Assembly (NCBI GenBank): GCA_937875275.1
Contig: CALNCC010000068.1
Coordinates: 1 to 26,734 of the forward strand
Length of the DNA: 26,734 bases
DNA from: an uncultured Dysgonomonas sp.
GTDB taxonomy: Bacteria > Bacteroidota > Bacteroidia > Bacteroidales > Dysgonomonadaceae
Direction of reading: 5' to 3'
Shown here: in pieces, positions 1-8,917 of the stretch
How positions within the stretch are numbered: the first letter of the stretch is position 1
Layout of the letters: each line of letters opens with the position of its first letter
Made by a program: the position numbers and the translations under genes
Notes under the pieces: generated by a model
The model's database searches: none
Seen by the model: the letters and a program-made list of their open reading frames with translations, nothing else
What the model was told of the DNA's origin: nothing

Positions 1-1
1 A

Positions 2-1618
2 GATATATTCTCTGCTGATGGGCGCACTTTGGTGAAAACGTATCCGATGCCCGATGTTCCTACCGGAATGGTTGTTGATGGAAATAAAGTATATGTAACC
101 ACTTTCGAGAAAGAAGGGTATTTACATACACTTGATTTGCAGACCGGAAAGATAGAAGCATCGCTACCAACAGGGTCAGGTGCTATCTGCCCTATCCTAT
201 CGCCTGACAAGCAACGTATCTATGTGCTTAACCAGTTTGCAGGAACGGTTGTCGAGATAGATCTGGCAAAGAACAAAGTTCTTCGTTCCGTAAAAGTATT
301 GAGAGAACCTAAGTCGGGAGTACTGAGCAAAGACGGGAAATATCTGTTTGTCGCCAACTTCCTACCTGCACAGCGGGCAGATGTGGATTATGTAACCTCG
401 TGCGTTTCTGTTATAGACATGTCGTCATTCAAGAGGGTTAAAGATATACCCTTAGCAAATGGGAGCAATGCGCTGCGTGATATGTGCGTTACCCCAGATG
501 GGAAATATGTGTATGTAACACATAATCTTGGACGGTTTACAGTACCTACATCTCAGTTGCAGCAAGGATGGATGAACACAAGTGCATTTAGTGTTATAGA
601 CGTGTCGAAACAACAATTTTTAGGATCAGTGATTGTCGATGAACCTGAAAGAGGTGCTGCCGGAGTTTGGAGTATCGATTGTGATGAACAGCAGATATAT
701 GTATCGCATTCGGGAACACACGATATAAGCATCATCGACCATCAGGCGATGATACGCAAATTCCTTACCTATCCCGACAAGAACAGATTGGATTACGACC
801 TCACATTTTTATACGGGATACGTACAAGAATCCCTCTTGAAGGAAATGGACCTCGCAGCATGGTATTGACAAATGGCAAGCTCATCATCCCTACCTACTT
901 TGCCGATGTTCTCAATTTTGTAGATGTAACAACACAATCGGTTGAGGCTGTGAATATAAATCCGAATAGAACGGAGACAAATATCGACAAAGGCGAAAAA
1001 TATTTCAACGATGCGTCAAAGTGTTTCCAGAATTGGCAAAGCTGCAATGGCTGTCACCCCGGAGACGGACGTGTGGATGCAATGAACTGGGACTTGATGA
1101 ATGACGGAATCGGCAATCCCAAAAACTGCAAGAGCATGCTGTATAGTCATGTAACGCCCAAGAATATGATATCGGGCATCCGCGATTCGGCACAGATTGC
1201 CGTACGTGCAGGATACAAATACATCCAATTTTATGATGTGGATGAAGAAAGCGCATTGTGTGTCGATGACTATCTGAAATCGTTAACACCCGTACAAAGC
1301 CCTTATCTAATAAACGGAGAGTTATCGGTGAAAGCAAAGGAAGGGGAGAAAGTATTTGAAAGGTTGAAATGTGGCGGTTGCCATAGCGGATTGTACTATA
1401 CCGATATGAAGATGCATCGGATAGGATCAGATATCGAATTCGAAGCCGGGTGGGATACCCCTACATTGAAAGAAGTATGGCGCATCGCTCCTTATCTGTT
1501 TGACGGACGAGCCGCAACAATGGAAGAGGTCTATTCGGTACACAAGCATGGCATCGAAGGCAAAAAAGTGTCGAAAAAAGAAATAGAAGCATTGGCAGAA
1601 TATGTCAATTCCTTGTGA
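2..1618 (+). CDS. Beta-propeller / di-heme cytochrome c protein (MauG/CCP-like), 5' partial
   Basis: The reading frame is open to the left edge, so the true start and any signal peptide lie outside the window; the TTG at 29 is not a credible start. The first ~320 visible residues are YVTN/YncE-type propeller repeats, with recurring patterns such as IYVLNQ, YLFVANF, YVYVTHN and IYVSHSG. The C-terminal ~200 residues hold two c-type heme attachment sites, CNGCH at 1043-1057 and CGGCH at 1370-1384, followed by TPTLKEVWRIAPYLFDGRA. This resembles the 'TPtLR..wrtaPYlHDG' block of di-heme cytochrome c peroxidase/MauG proteins, but with Phe in place of the usual His. It is inferred to be a periplasmic electron-transfer protein or oxidase. 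It is the first visible gene of a same-strand run that also encodes a CcsBA heme-attachment protein at 6431-8878. The substrate is unknown. Confidence 0.85.
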   Translation, partial: DIFSADGRTLVKTYPMPDVPTGMVVDGNKVYVTTFEKEGYLHTLDLQTGKIEASLPTGSGAICPILSPDKQRIYVLNQFAGTVVEIDLAKNKVLRSVKVLREPKSGVLSKDGKYLFVANFLPAQRADVDYVTSCVSVIDMSSFKRVKDIPLANGSNALRDMCVTPDGKYVYVTHNLGRFTVPTSQLQQGWMNTSAFSVIDVSKQQFLGSVIVDEPERGAAGVWSIDCDEQQIYVSHSGTHDISIIDHQAMIRKFLTYPDKNRLDYDLTFLYGIRTRIPLEGNGPRSMVLTNGKLIIPTYFADVLNFVDVTTQSVEAVNINPNRTETNIDKGEKYFNDASKCFQNWQSCNGCHPGDGRVDAMNWDLMNDGIGNPKNCKSMLYSHVTPKNMISGIRDSAQIAVRAGYKYIQFYDVDEESALCVDDYLKSLTPVQSPYLINGELSVKAKEGEKVFERLKCGGCHSGLYYTDMKMHRIGSDIEFEAGWDTPTLKEVWRIAPYLFDGRAATMEEVYSVHKHGIEGKKVSKKEIEALAEYVNSL

Positions 1619-1655
1619 TAGAACAAGAATATAAATCAAAATAAAAACATACAAC

Positions 1656-2348
1656 ATGAGACGTTTATTCCATTTTGTGGCAGTAGCAATACTTGCCGGT
1701 ACTGTATTTGCTTGCTCGGGAACTCAGACAGAAAAATTGAACGGAGAACAAGAAACTAATTCAAACAATGATAAAGAAATGACTTACAAGAAAAAGTACA
1801 CAAATGCAGATTTTTACACAGACGGTAAATTCAACCAGAAAGTAGCTATGGAAGCATTCAAAGAGATGTTTGCTTTCTACGATTATCCGTTCACTCCTCT
1901 CTTGGAAAAAGACATGTGGGTAACAGACTTCGGCTTAGGAGACTTTGAAAACGTAGGCATGGGAGGTGTGTTTTGGGTAAATGACGCAACGCACGGATAT
2001 TTTGCTCACGCAATATACTTGTTGCCAAGTCAGATGATACCTGAACATGCTCATGTGAAAACAGAATATCCTGCAAAGTTTGAGTCGTGGATGGTTACCA
2101 AAGGATGGGTATACAATTTCTCGGAAATAGGCGAGGAAACGCCTAACCCTCCGGCAATACCGGCAGGACATGGACCTATCAAAAGCAAGAATTTTGTAGT
2201 GCAAAACGTAGGAGAAGTTATACACCTCAAGAAAGAAGAGACATTTCATTTCTTGTTGGCAGGGCCCCAAGGGGCTATTGTTGACGAATGGGCTTCTTTC
2301 CACGATGGAGCGGGATTACGCTTTACCAATCCCGAAGCTTTCCTGTAA
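1656..2348 (+). CDS. Lipoprotein with D-lyxose-isomerase-like cupin domain
   Basis: The protein is 230 aa. The N-terminus is basic and hydrophobic and ends in a lipobox with Cys at residue 20 (GTVFAC), followed by a Ser/Asn-rich linker, so it is probably membrane-anchored outside the cytoplasm. The domain at about 50-230 resembles D-lyxose isomerase (the cupin type found in E. coli O157): it has the WVTDFGLGDF block, a HAH pair at His131/His133, Glu143, and His198 in ETFHFLLAG, followed by VDEWASFHDGAG. The spacing of these four likely metal ligands fits the His-x-His/Glu/His set of the cupin isomerases. Known members are cytoplasmic, so a lipoprotein version is unusual. It lies 29 bases before the large HzsA-like fusion gene. 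It could be an aldose-ketose isomerase acting on a periplasmic sugar, or a non-catalytic sugar-binding cupin; sequence alone does not decide. Confidence 0.75.
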   Translation: MRRLFHFVAVAILAGTVFACSGTQTEKLNGEQETNSNNDKEMTYKKKYTNADFYTDGKFNQKVAMEAFKEMFAFYDYPFTPLLEKDMWVTDFGLGDFENVGMGGVFWVNDATHGYFAHAIYLLPSQMIPEHAHVKTEYPAKFESWMVTKGWVYNFSEIGEETPNPPAIPAGHGPIKSKNFVVQNVGEVIHLKKEETFHFLLAGPQGAIVDEWASFHDGAGLRFTNPEAFL

Positions 2349-2377
2349 GAAAAGAATTAAGCTAAAACCATAAAACG

Positions 2378-5300
2378 ATGAAAAAGCTTGCTTGTATTTT
2401 ACTTTCATTTCTGATGTTTGCATCATTCACATCGGCACAGACAAAGGTCGCGAAGGCTGACAGCTGGATAGATGCTTATGTGAAACAGAAATCAGAATTA
2501 AGGGCAGATTTGAAAAAATCGAATATGCCTATCTATTCTCCTTGGATGAAAGGGGGACAAAAGCCCGCTGCAATAACAGCAGATATCAAAGGGCAAGAAA
2601 AGCTGGTGCTTCTCACATCCGGCGGGTCTGACGGAACAGGTTGGGATTGGGCTGTGTGGGCTAATGCCAAACTTGTCAAAGCAGACGGCAGTGTAGTGTG
2701 GTTGGACGAGATCGACCCTATTTACTCTCATTCGACAGATGCTCAGGTACGAAAAAACAAGAATCACTTTGGAGATCCTATCTCTATGGCAGGCAAGAAG
2801 TACGATCATGGCATCTTTTGTCATGCAACGGGAATTATGGTATTCGACCTGAAGAAAGAATATGTACGATTCGAAGCCGAAGTCGGTATTGATACACAAT
2901 CAAAAACCGGGAGCGTTTACTTCACGGTATCGAATATATATCCGAAGCAAGAGGCAGCCAAATTGCAAAACCAATATCCTATCGAAATAGGGAAACTTTT
3001 GACAAATGCGGGCACAGGATTCGAAAATATTCTGACGAATACGACCTCTGAAAACGAGAGAAATATAGTGCTGTCGTATACTTCAAAACTTAAGAATGAC
3101 AGTTATTTCAAAAATGCAGTAGCACAAATAGAAGCAGAGAAGGATGTTGATAAACAAATTCGTTCCTATCTCGAACTGTTCGAACAAGTATCTCGCGTCT
3201 ATGCTGTGCAAAACGAACTCGAATGGTTGAATGTTGAGGCTGTGCGGTTGGCATTTGCCGATATGAAGAGGAATAGCAGATACAATGTAATGAAGTATCA
3301 ACCGTTGATGGACGAATTGGAGCGTATAGCGAAAAAAGGCTTTGACGGTATATATCGTAACGACGCAACAGCATTGGCTGACGCCACGAAAGCAATAGCT
3401 AACAAGCGAGCCATCCTGCTCGGCAATCCGTTGCTGGATGGAGACAAAATTATTGCAACCCGATTTAATCTGGGCGCAAAAGCTCATCAGGCAATGGCTC
3501 CTAACTTGGGAACGCAGGCAAACAATTGGAGTAACCAACAATCGGCACCTCGCAGAGGGCATGATGCAGACATCGTAACTTTTACAAATCTTCGTGGTGA
3601 CATAAAAACAAGTACGGTGTTCAAACCCGAAGAATCGGCATCGATAGCCGACCTGAAACTGCATTGGGATGGAGATCGCGTGATGTTTACATCCGTAATG
3701 CCCGATTCTCGATGGAATGTCTTTGAAGTGAATCTTGACGGAAAAGGTTTCAAACCATTAATAAAAACTGTTGAGCCGGAATTGGAATTTTATGACGGCA
3801 CATATTTGCCCGATGGTCGTGTAATCGTGAACTCCAATATCGGATATCAGGGCGTGCCGTGTGTCAACGGAGGCGATCCGGTGGGTAACATGGTGCTGTA
3901 TGACACGAAGAAGGACGACATGCGACGTCTTACATTCGATCAAGACGCAAACTGGAATCCGGTAATCATGCACAACGGAAGGGTAATGTATACCCGATGG
4001 GAATATACTGATCTTACGCACTATTTTACTCGTATGGTAATGCATATGAATCCTGATGGCACGGAGAACAAAGCTCTGTTTGGCAGTGGCGAGATGTTCC
4101 CTAACAGTACGTTCGACATGCAGCCGCTTCCGGGACATCCGTCGGCATTCATCGGGGTCATATCGGGGCATCACGGCGTTGCACGTTCGGGACGTCTTAT
4201 CCTTTTCGATCCGATGAAGGCTCGTAAAGGAGTTGCTGGTATGCTTCAAGAAATACCTTTCCGCAATCGACCTATTATACCCGAAATAAAAGACGAATTA
4301 GTAAATGGTGTATGGCCTCAGTTTGTTAAGCCCTATCCGTTAGACGATAAATATTTCCTTGTTTCGGCGAAGCTCAACGAACAAGATTTGTGGGGAATAT
4401 ACCTTGTCGACATATACGACAATGTTACTTGTCTGATGAAGCAAGAGGGCATGGGATTCATCAGTCCTATCATCGTTCGCCAGACAATGACACCTCCGGC
4501 TATTCCCGACAGAGTAAACCTCAACGATAAAGAAGCTACCGTATTTATCCAAGATATATATGAGGGCGAAGGCTTGCGCGGCGTGCCTCGCGGAACAGTG
4601 AAGGAGTTGCGCATACATGGTTATGAATATGCTTATTTGAACACGTTGTCGGATCACTATGCACAAGGCATACAGAGTGGATGGGATATCAAACGATTGT
4701 TGGGAACAGTTCCTGTTGAGGAAGACGGTTCTGTGATATTCAAAGTGCCGGCAAACACACCGATATCTATTCAGCCGTTAGACAAAGATGGAGCGACAGT
4801 GCAATGGATGCGCAGTTGGTTTACAGGTATGCCGGGCGAAGTGGTGTCTTGTGTCGGTTGCCACGAAGATCAGAATCAGATTCCGATACCGAAACGAGTG
4901 ATTGCTTCTCAGAAAGCGCCGGTAAAATTGACTGTCCCCGAAGGTGGAGTACGTTCATTCACATTCGACTTGGAGATTCAACCGATACTCGACCGCAGTT
5001 GTGTATCCTGTCATAGCGGAAACAATGGAGGAATGGACTTGCGTGGTGGCAAAAAGGACGGAAGAGGATACGGTACATCTTATCTGGCTATTCATCCTTA
5101 TGTGCGCCGTCAAGGGCCGGAGGCTGATATGCCTGTACTGCAACCATATGAGTATCACGCCAACACGAGCGAGCTTGTACGTCTGTTAAAGAAGGGGCAC
5201 TATGGCGTTAAATTGACCGACGAAGAATGGAAGTCTCTCTATAACTGGATCGATTATAATGCTCCCGATAAAGGTCGTTTCGATGCAACAAATCATAAAG

Positions 5301-6376
5301 ACTTTCCATATCAAGGCTTCAACCAATTTGACCGTCGCATCGAATTGAACGACAAGTATGCCAATGGTGCAGGTGTGGATTGGAGAAAAGAGCTTTCCGA
5401 CTATGCCGAATACTTGAAAGGCAAAGGCGAGGTAGTTGCTGCGAAACCAAATAGACCGGCTCCTGTGAAAGAAAAGGAATTGAACGCTAAGGGATGGCCT
5501 GTCGATGCTGATGGAATCAAACAATTGTTGACAAACGAAAAAGAAACGCAAAAAACGATTGAGATAACTCCGGGAGTGAAGTTGAATTTTGTACGCATTC
5601 CGGCAGGAGAGTTCATTATGGGAAGTTACAGAGGTCAGTCGGATACTTATCCTACATCGAAAGTGAAGATAGGGAAACCGTTTTGGATGGCGGAAATCGA
5701 AATCACGAATGCCCAATATACAGCATTGGTTCCCGATCACGATAGCCGCTATGTAGACCAGTTCTGGAAAGACCATACCCGTCCGGGATATGATGGAAAT
5801 CTACCCGAACAGCCGGCGATACGTGTCAGCTATCAGGATGCAGTAGCTTTTTGTAAAAAATTGAGTGAACAAACAGGTTTTAATATAACTTTACCGACGG
5901 AAGCTCAATGGGAGTGGGCATGTCGTGCCGGCAGTGCATCTGACTTCTGGTATGGCGATATGCACACCGACTTTGCTAAATATGAAAATATGGCTGATGC
6001 CCAGTTGAGCAATATGGCGGTAAGCGGTATAGACCCGCAACCAATGTCGAAAGACGATTCGTGGTATCCATATTACAACTACCTGCCAAAGGCTGCCGAT
6101 GTGGACGATGGCAATATGAATCAGGTAGATTCTAAATTGTATGCACCAAATCCGTTCGGATTGTATAGCATGCATGGGAATATTGCAGAGTGGACACGGT
6201 CAGACTATTTGCCATATCCATACAAGGAAAAATCAAAAGGCGCGTCGGAGTATAAAGTTGTACGTGGTGGGTCGTATATGGACAGACCTAAATATTCGAC
6301 AGCATATACACGCAAGGCTTACTATCCTTGGCAACGAGTGTTCAACGTCGGCTTCAGAGTCATCATCGAGGAATAA
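2378..6376 (+). CDS. Secreted NPCBM / HzsA-like di-heme cytochrome / SUMF1-domain fusion protein
   Basis: The protein is 1332 aa with a signal peptide (MKKLACILLSFLMFASFTSAQ, cleavage likely after TSA). Residues ~68-186 look like an NPCBM carbohydrate-binding module (TSGGSDGTGWDWAVWANAKL; HGIFCHATG; FEAEVGID). Residues ~190-360 are helical. Residues ~390-800 are propeller-like (repeated D-G-x-V/I-x-(Y/F)-(T/N)-S/R patterns) and resemble the alpha subunit of hydrazine synthase (HzsA-related family). Two c-heme sites follow, CVGCH at 825-829 and CVSCH at 875-879. A SUMF1/FGE-sulfatase-like domain spans ~1062-1332 (IPAGEFIMGS, LPTEAQWEWACRAG, MHGNIAEWT, VVRGGSY, VGFRV). That domain has no Cys in the RGGS region where true formylglycine-generating enzymes keep catalytic Cys, so classical FGE activity is unlikely. 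Hydrazine synthesis is not implied; the name records fold similarity only. I infer a periplasmic oxidoreductase acting on a carbohydrate-related ligand. Confidence 0.8.
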   Translation: MKKLACILLSFLMFASFTSAQTKVAKADSWIDAYVKQKSELRADLKKSNMPIYSPWMKGGQKPAAITADIKGQEKLVLLTSGGSDGTGWDWAVWANAKLVKADGSVVWLDEIDPIYSHSTDAQVRKNKNHFGDPISMAGKKYDHGIFCHATGIMVFDLKKEYVRFEAEVGIDTQSKTGSVYFTVSNIYPKQEAAKLQNQYPIEIGKLLTNAGTGFENILTNTTSENERNIVLSYTSKLKNDSYFKNAVAQIEAEKDVDKQIRSYLELFEQVSRVYAVQNELEWLNVEAVRLAFADMKRNSRYNVMKYQPLMDELERIAKKGFDGIYRNDATALADATKAIANKRAILLGNPLLDGDKIIATRFNLGAKAHQAMAPNLGTQANNWSNQQSAPRRGHDADIVTFTNLRGDIKTSTVFKPEESASIADLKLHWDGDRVMFTSVMPDSRWNVFEVNLDGKGFKPLIKTVEPELEFYDGTYLPDGRVIVNSNIGYQGVPCVNGGDPVGNMVLYDTKKDDMRRLTFDQDANWNPVIMHNGRVMYTRWEYTDLTHYFTRMVMHMNPDGTENKALFGSGEMFPNSTFDMQPLPGHPSAFIGVISGHHGVARSGRLILFDPMKARKGVAGMLQEIPFRNRPIIPEIKDELVNGVWPQFVKPYPLDDKYFLVSAKLNEQDLWGIYLVDIYDNVTCLMKQEGMGFISPIIVRQTMTPPAIPDRVNLNDKEATVFIQDIYEGEGLRGVPRGTVKELRIHGYEYAYLNTLSDHYAQGIQSGWDIKRLLGTVPVEEDGSVIFKVPANTPISIQPLDKDGATVQWMRSWFTGMPGEVVSCVGCHEDQNQIPIPKRVIASQKAPVKLTVPEGGVRSFTFDLEIQPILDRSCVSCHSGNNGGMDLRGGKKDGRGYGTSYLAIHPYVRRQGPEADMPVLQPYEYHANTSELVRLLKKGHYGVKLTDEEWKSLYNWIDYNAPDKGRFDATNHKDFPYQGFNQFDRRIELNDKYANGAGVDWRKELSDYAEYLKGKGEVVAAKPNRPAPVKEKELNAKGWPVDADGIKQLLTNEKETQKTIEITPGVKLNFVRIPAGEFIMGSYRGQSDTYPTSKVKIGKPFWMAEIEITNAQYTALVPDHDSRYVDQFWKDHTRPGYDGNLPEQPAIRVSYQDAVAFCKKLSEQTGFNITLPTEAQWEWACRAGSASDFWYGDMHTDFAKYENMADAQLSNMAVSGIDPQPMSKDDSWYPYYNYLPKAADVDDGNMNQVDSKLYAPNPFGLYSMHGNIAEWTRSDYLPYPYKEKSKGASEYKVVRGGSYMDRPKYSTAYTRKAYYPWQRVFNVGFRVIIEE

Positions 6377-6385
6377 TATAATCGG

Positions 6386-6410
6386 GCAGGCAATGCTTGG
6401 CGTTGCCTGC
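6386..6410 (+). promoter_or_regulatory. Strong intercistronic hairpin between fusion gene and ccsBA
   Basis: GCAGGCAA at 6386-6393 pairs perfectly with TTGCCTGC at 6403-6410. The stem continues inward through a T-G wobble, G-C and C-G to a 3-nt TTG loop (11 bp in total). It lies 10 bases after the stop codon of the 4-kb gene and 20 bases before the ccsBA start. The downstream bases (tattctact) are only mildly T-rich. It could be a partial terminator, an attenuator, or an mRNA 3'-end stabiliser that sets different levels for the two genes. Confidence 0.55.
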
Positions 6411-6430
6411 TATTCTACTAAAACAAATAT

Positions 6431-8878
6431 ATGAGAACAACTGTACAAAAAGTAATATCTTCTTATAAGACATCCATTGTCTTACTCTTAGTATACGCAT
6501 TGGCTTTGGCTATAGCCACGTTCGTTGAGAAATATCACGGAACGGAGGCGGCAAAGACGATGTTTTATTATTCGTTGTGGTTGATATTATTGCAGTTTGT
6601 TCTTGTTGTAAATTTCTTGGCGGCAGTGTTTCGGTATCAGTTGTTGAAGCAACGCCGTTGGGGATTTATATTAGTACATTTCTCGTTCATAGTCATTCTC
6701 TGCGGAGCAATGGTCTCTCACCTTACGGGCGAAGAAGGTTATCTACATGTGCGTGAAGGAGAGTCGAGCAATCAGATGATTGTCAACACATCGCGAGGAA
6801 TGGAAACCCACGACTTGCCATTCTCCATCGAGTTGGAGAAATTTACGCTTACCCGCTATCCCGGGTCATCGAGCCCATCGTCTTACGAGAGCGACTTGGT
6901 GGTGCACGTAGATGGCGAGGTGCGTCGCGAGCGAGTGTTTATGAATAATGTATTAGACCTGAAAGGCTATCGTTTCTTTCAGGCATCGTACGATAAAGAT
7001 GAGATGGGAACAATACTCTCAGTGAACAGAGATGTTGCCGGACGGAATGTAACCTATACAGGATATGCTCTTCTCTTAGTTGGCTTTATCCTTTGCTTTG
7101 TAGAGAAAAACGGACGCTTACGCACATTGAGCCGGCAGATGAAAAAAATCAGGGAAGCGAATAAAACCATTGTATTGTTGCTGATGTTGTTGATCGCAAT
7201 TCAGCCGATGGAGGCAAAAGAACAGCCTTCTCCGTTGAGGGACGCAATAATGAAACTTGCTGTCGACCCAGCCCATGCCGAACGTTTTGGAGCTATGCCC
7301 CTACTGTCAACAAAAGGGCGCATCATGCCGATGAATACTTTCTCGTCTGAGATATTGCGAAAGATACACAAGTCGGATAAAATAGGTTCATACAATTCCG
7401 ATCAGTTTATGATCAGCCTTATGGCTCTGCCCGATATGTGGATGCGTGTTCCTCTCTTAACTAATCCGAACGATGAGCTGGCTTCATATTTCAGCTTGAC
7501 TAAGGGAGAGTGCGCATACATAGAAATGTTTAACGAAGCCGGGCAATACAAGCTTGAGGGAAAAGTCGCAGAAGCGTATAATAAAGAACCCGTTAATAGA
7601 ACATCTCTCGACAAAGAAGTAATCAAGTTGGACGAAAAGGTAAATATTTTGCACCAACTGATCAACAGACAACTGATTAATATTTTCCCTAAGCCTAACG
7701 ATCCCGATCATAATTGGTATGCGCCGGGCGATGATTTGTCGCCGTTCAGAGGGCAAGATTCTATGTTCGTCTCTCGAATCATGGATTGGTATATCGAAGA
7801 GGTGCAGGGTTCGCTGAGAAGCGGAGATTGGTCGAAGCCCAACGAAGTGTTGGACATGATAGCAACATATCAGCAAACGAAAAATACAACTCTCGATGTC
7901 GATCAAAAAAAGTTGGATCTGGAACTCCGATACAATAAGATGGAAGTTTTTCGCTATTGTAAGATCGCTTATCTCATTTTAGGTGGGTTGTTGTTGGTGC
8001 TGGCTCTCATATCGCTTTATAAGGAAAATAAATGGATAGGACGAGTGAAGTGGATCTTTGCAGCCGCCGTGCTTATTGTCTTCCACTTTCAGATGATGGG
8101 TATGAGCATGCGTTGGTATATAGGAGGATACGCCCCATGGAGCAATTCGTATGAGACGATGGTGTATGTAGCATGGGCTACCATTACGGGCGGATTGCTG
8201 TTTATGCGTCGCAGTACGATTACGTTTGCATTGGCAACCCTTTTCGCAGGAATCATACTCTTTGTCTCCGGACTCAACTGGATGGATCCACAAATCAATC
8301 CGCTTGTGCCCGTTCTCAAATCTCCGTGGCTGATGTTTCACGTAGCAGTGATTGTGGCAGCATACGGATTCTTTGGCATCAGTTTCTTGATAGGCACAAC
8401 GAATATGGTGTTGATGAGCGTTACTAAAAAATCAAAACTACCCGATATCGGCAATCGCATCAGAGAGCTCAGTATTGTAAACGAAATGTCGCTGCTTGTG
8501 GGGCTGGCTCTGATGACCATCGGTACATTCCTCGGAGCCGTGTGGGCTAACGAATCGTGGGGCAGGTACTGGGGTTGGGACCCGAAAGAGACATGGGCAC
8601 TGATTACGGTTATTATTTACGTCATTGTAATTCACTTGCGACTGGTAAAGAAAACCTCTAATCTGTGGATATTCAACCTCGCGTCTGTCATCGCTTTTGC
8701 CTCGGTGTTGATGACCTTTTTCGGAGTCAACTATTTCCTTAGCGGAATGCACTCGTATGGGCAAACTGACGGCGTTGGTGGAGTCTTTATATATCTGATA
8801 TTTGCGGCAGTGCTTATCGCTGTCTTAGGTGTACTGTCTTACAAAGGGCATGCACTGAAACCATTTGAAAATAAATAA
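6431..8878 (+). CDS. ccsBA: Fused ResB-CcsA cytochrome c biogenesis protein (CcsBA, System II)
   Basis: The protein is 815 aa. It exports heme and ligates it to CXXCH motifs of secreted apocytochromes. The N-terminal ~230 residues are ResB-like: TM segments near 15-32, 45-66 and 76-95, a periplasmic beta-rich part, and a TM near 210-223. A TM near 246-260 then leads into a large periplasmic region (~265-515) that begins FGAMPLLSTKGRIMPMNTF, a pattern seen in Bacteroidota fusions. The C-terminal CcsA part is multi-TM, with the heme-handling WGWDPKE motif at 714-720 and flanking periplasmic His residues His637 (LMFHV) and His774 (GMHSYG). Length and order match known fused CcsBA proteins. Its position directly behind two genes that together encode four CXXCH sites suggests it is dedicated to, or co-expressed with, those cytochromes. 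Confidence 0.93.
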   Translation: MRTTVQKVISSYKTSIVLLLVYALALAIATFVEKYHGTEAAKTMFYYSLWLILLQFVLVVNFLAAVFRYQLLKQRRWGFILVHFSFIVILCGAMVSHLTGEEGYLHVREGESSNQMIVNTSRGMETHDLPFSIELEKFTLTRYPGSSSPSSYESDLVVHVDGEVRRERVFMNNVLDLKGYRFFQASYDKDEMGTILSVNRDVAGRNVTYTGYALLLVGFILCFVEKNGRLRTLSRQMKKIREANKTIVLLLMLLIAIQPMEAKEQPSPLRDAIMKLAVDPAHAERFGAMPLLSTKGRIMPMNTFSSEILRKIHKSDKIGSYNSDQFMISLMALPDMWMRVPLLTNPNDELASYFSLTKGECAYIEMFNEAGQYKLEGKVAEAYNKEPVNRTSLDKEVIKLDEKVNILHQLINRQLINIFPKPNDPDHNWYAPGDDLSPFRGQDSMFVSRIMDWYIEEVQGSLRSGDWSKPNEVLDMIATYQQTKNTTLDVDQKKLDLELRYNKMEVFRYCKIAYLILGGLLLVLALISLYKENKWIGRVKWIFAAAVLIVFHFQMMGMSMRWYIGGYAPWSNSYETMVYVAWATITGGLLFMRRSTITFALATLFAGIILFVSGLNWMDPQINPLVPVLKSPWLMFHVAVIVAAYGFFGISFLIGTTNMVLMSVTKKSKLPDIGNRIRELSIVNEMSLLVGLALMTIGTFLGAVWANESWGRYWGWDPKETWALITVIIYVIVIHLRLVKKTSNLWIFNLASVIAFASVLMTFFGVNYFLSGMHSYGQTDGVGGVFIYLIFAAVLIAVLGVLSYKGHALKPFENK

Positions 8879-8917
8879 TCTATTACCATAATATTAACCA
8901 TAAAAGACACATGTATC

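Noticed and set aside
5186..5776. 196-codon - strand frame inside the HzsA-like fusion gene
   Set aside because: It is fully inside a well-supported coding sequence and its translation shows no protein-like pattern.
2378..6376. Reading the fusion gene as evidence for anammox-type hydrazine synthesis
   Set aside because: Only HzsA-like fold features are seen. HzsB/C, hydrazine dehydrogenase and other anammox genes are absent, and the carbohydrate-binding and SUMF1 domains point elsewhere.
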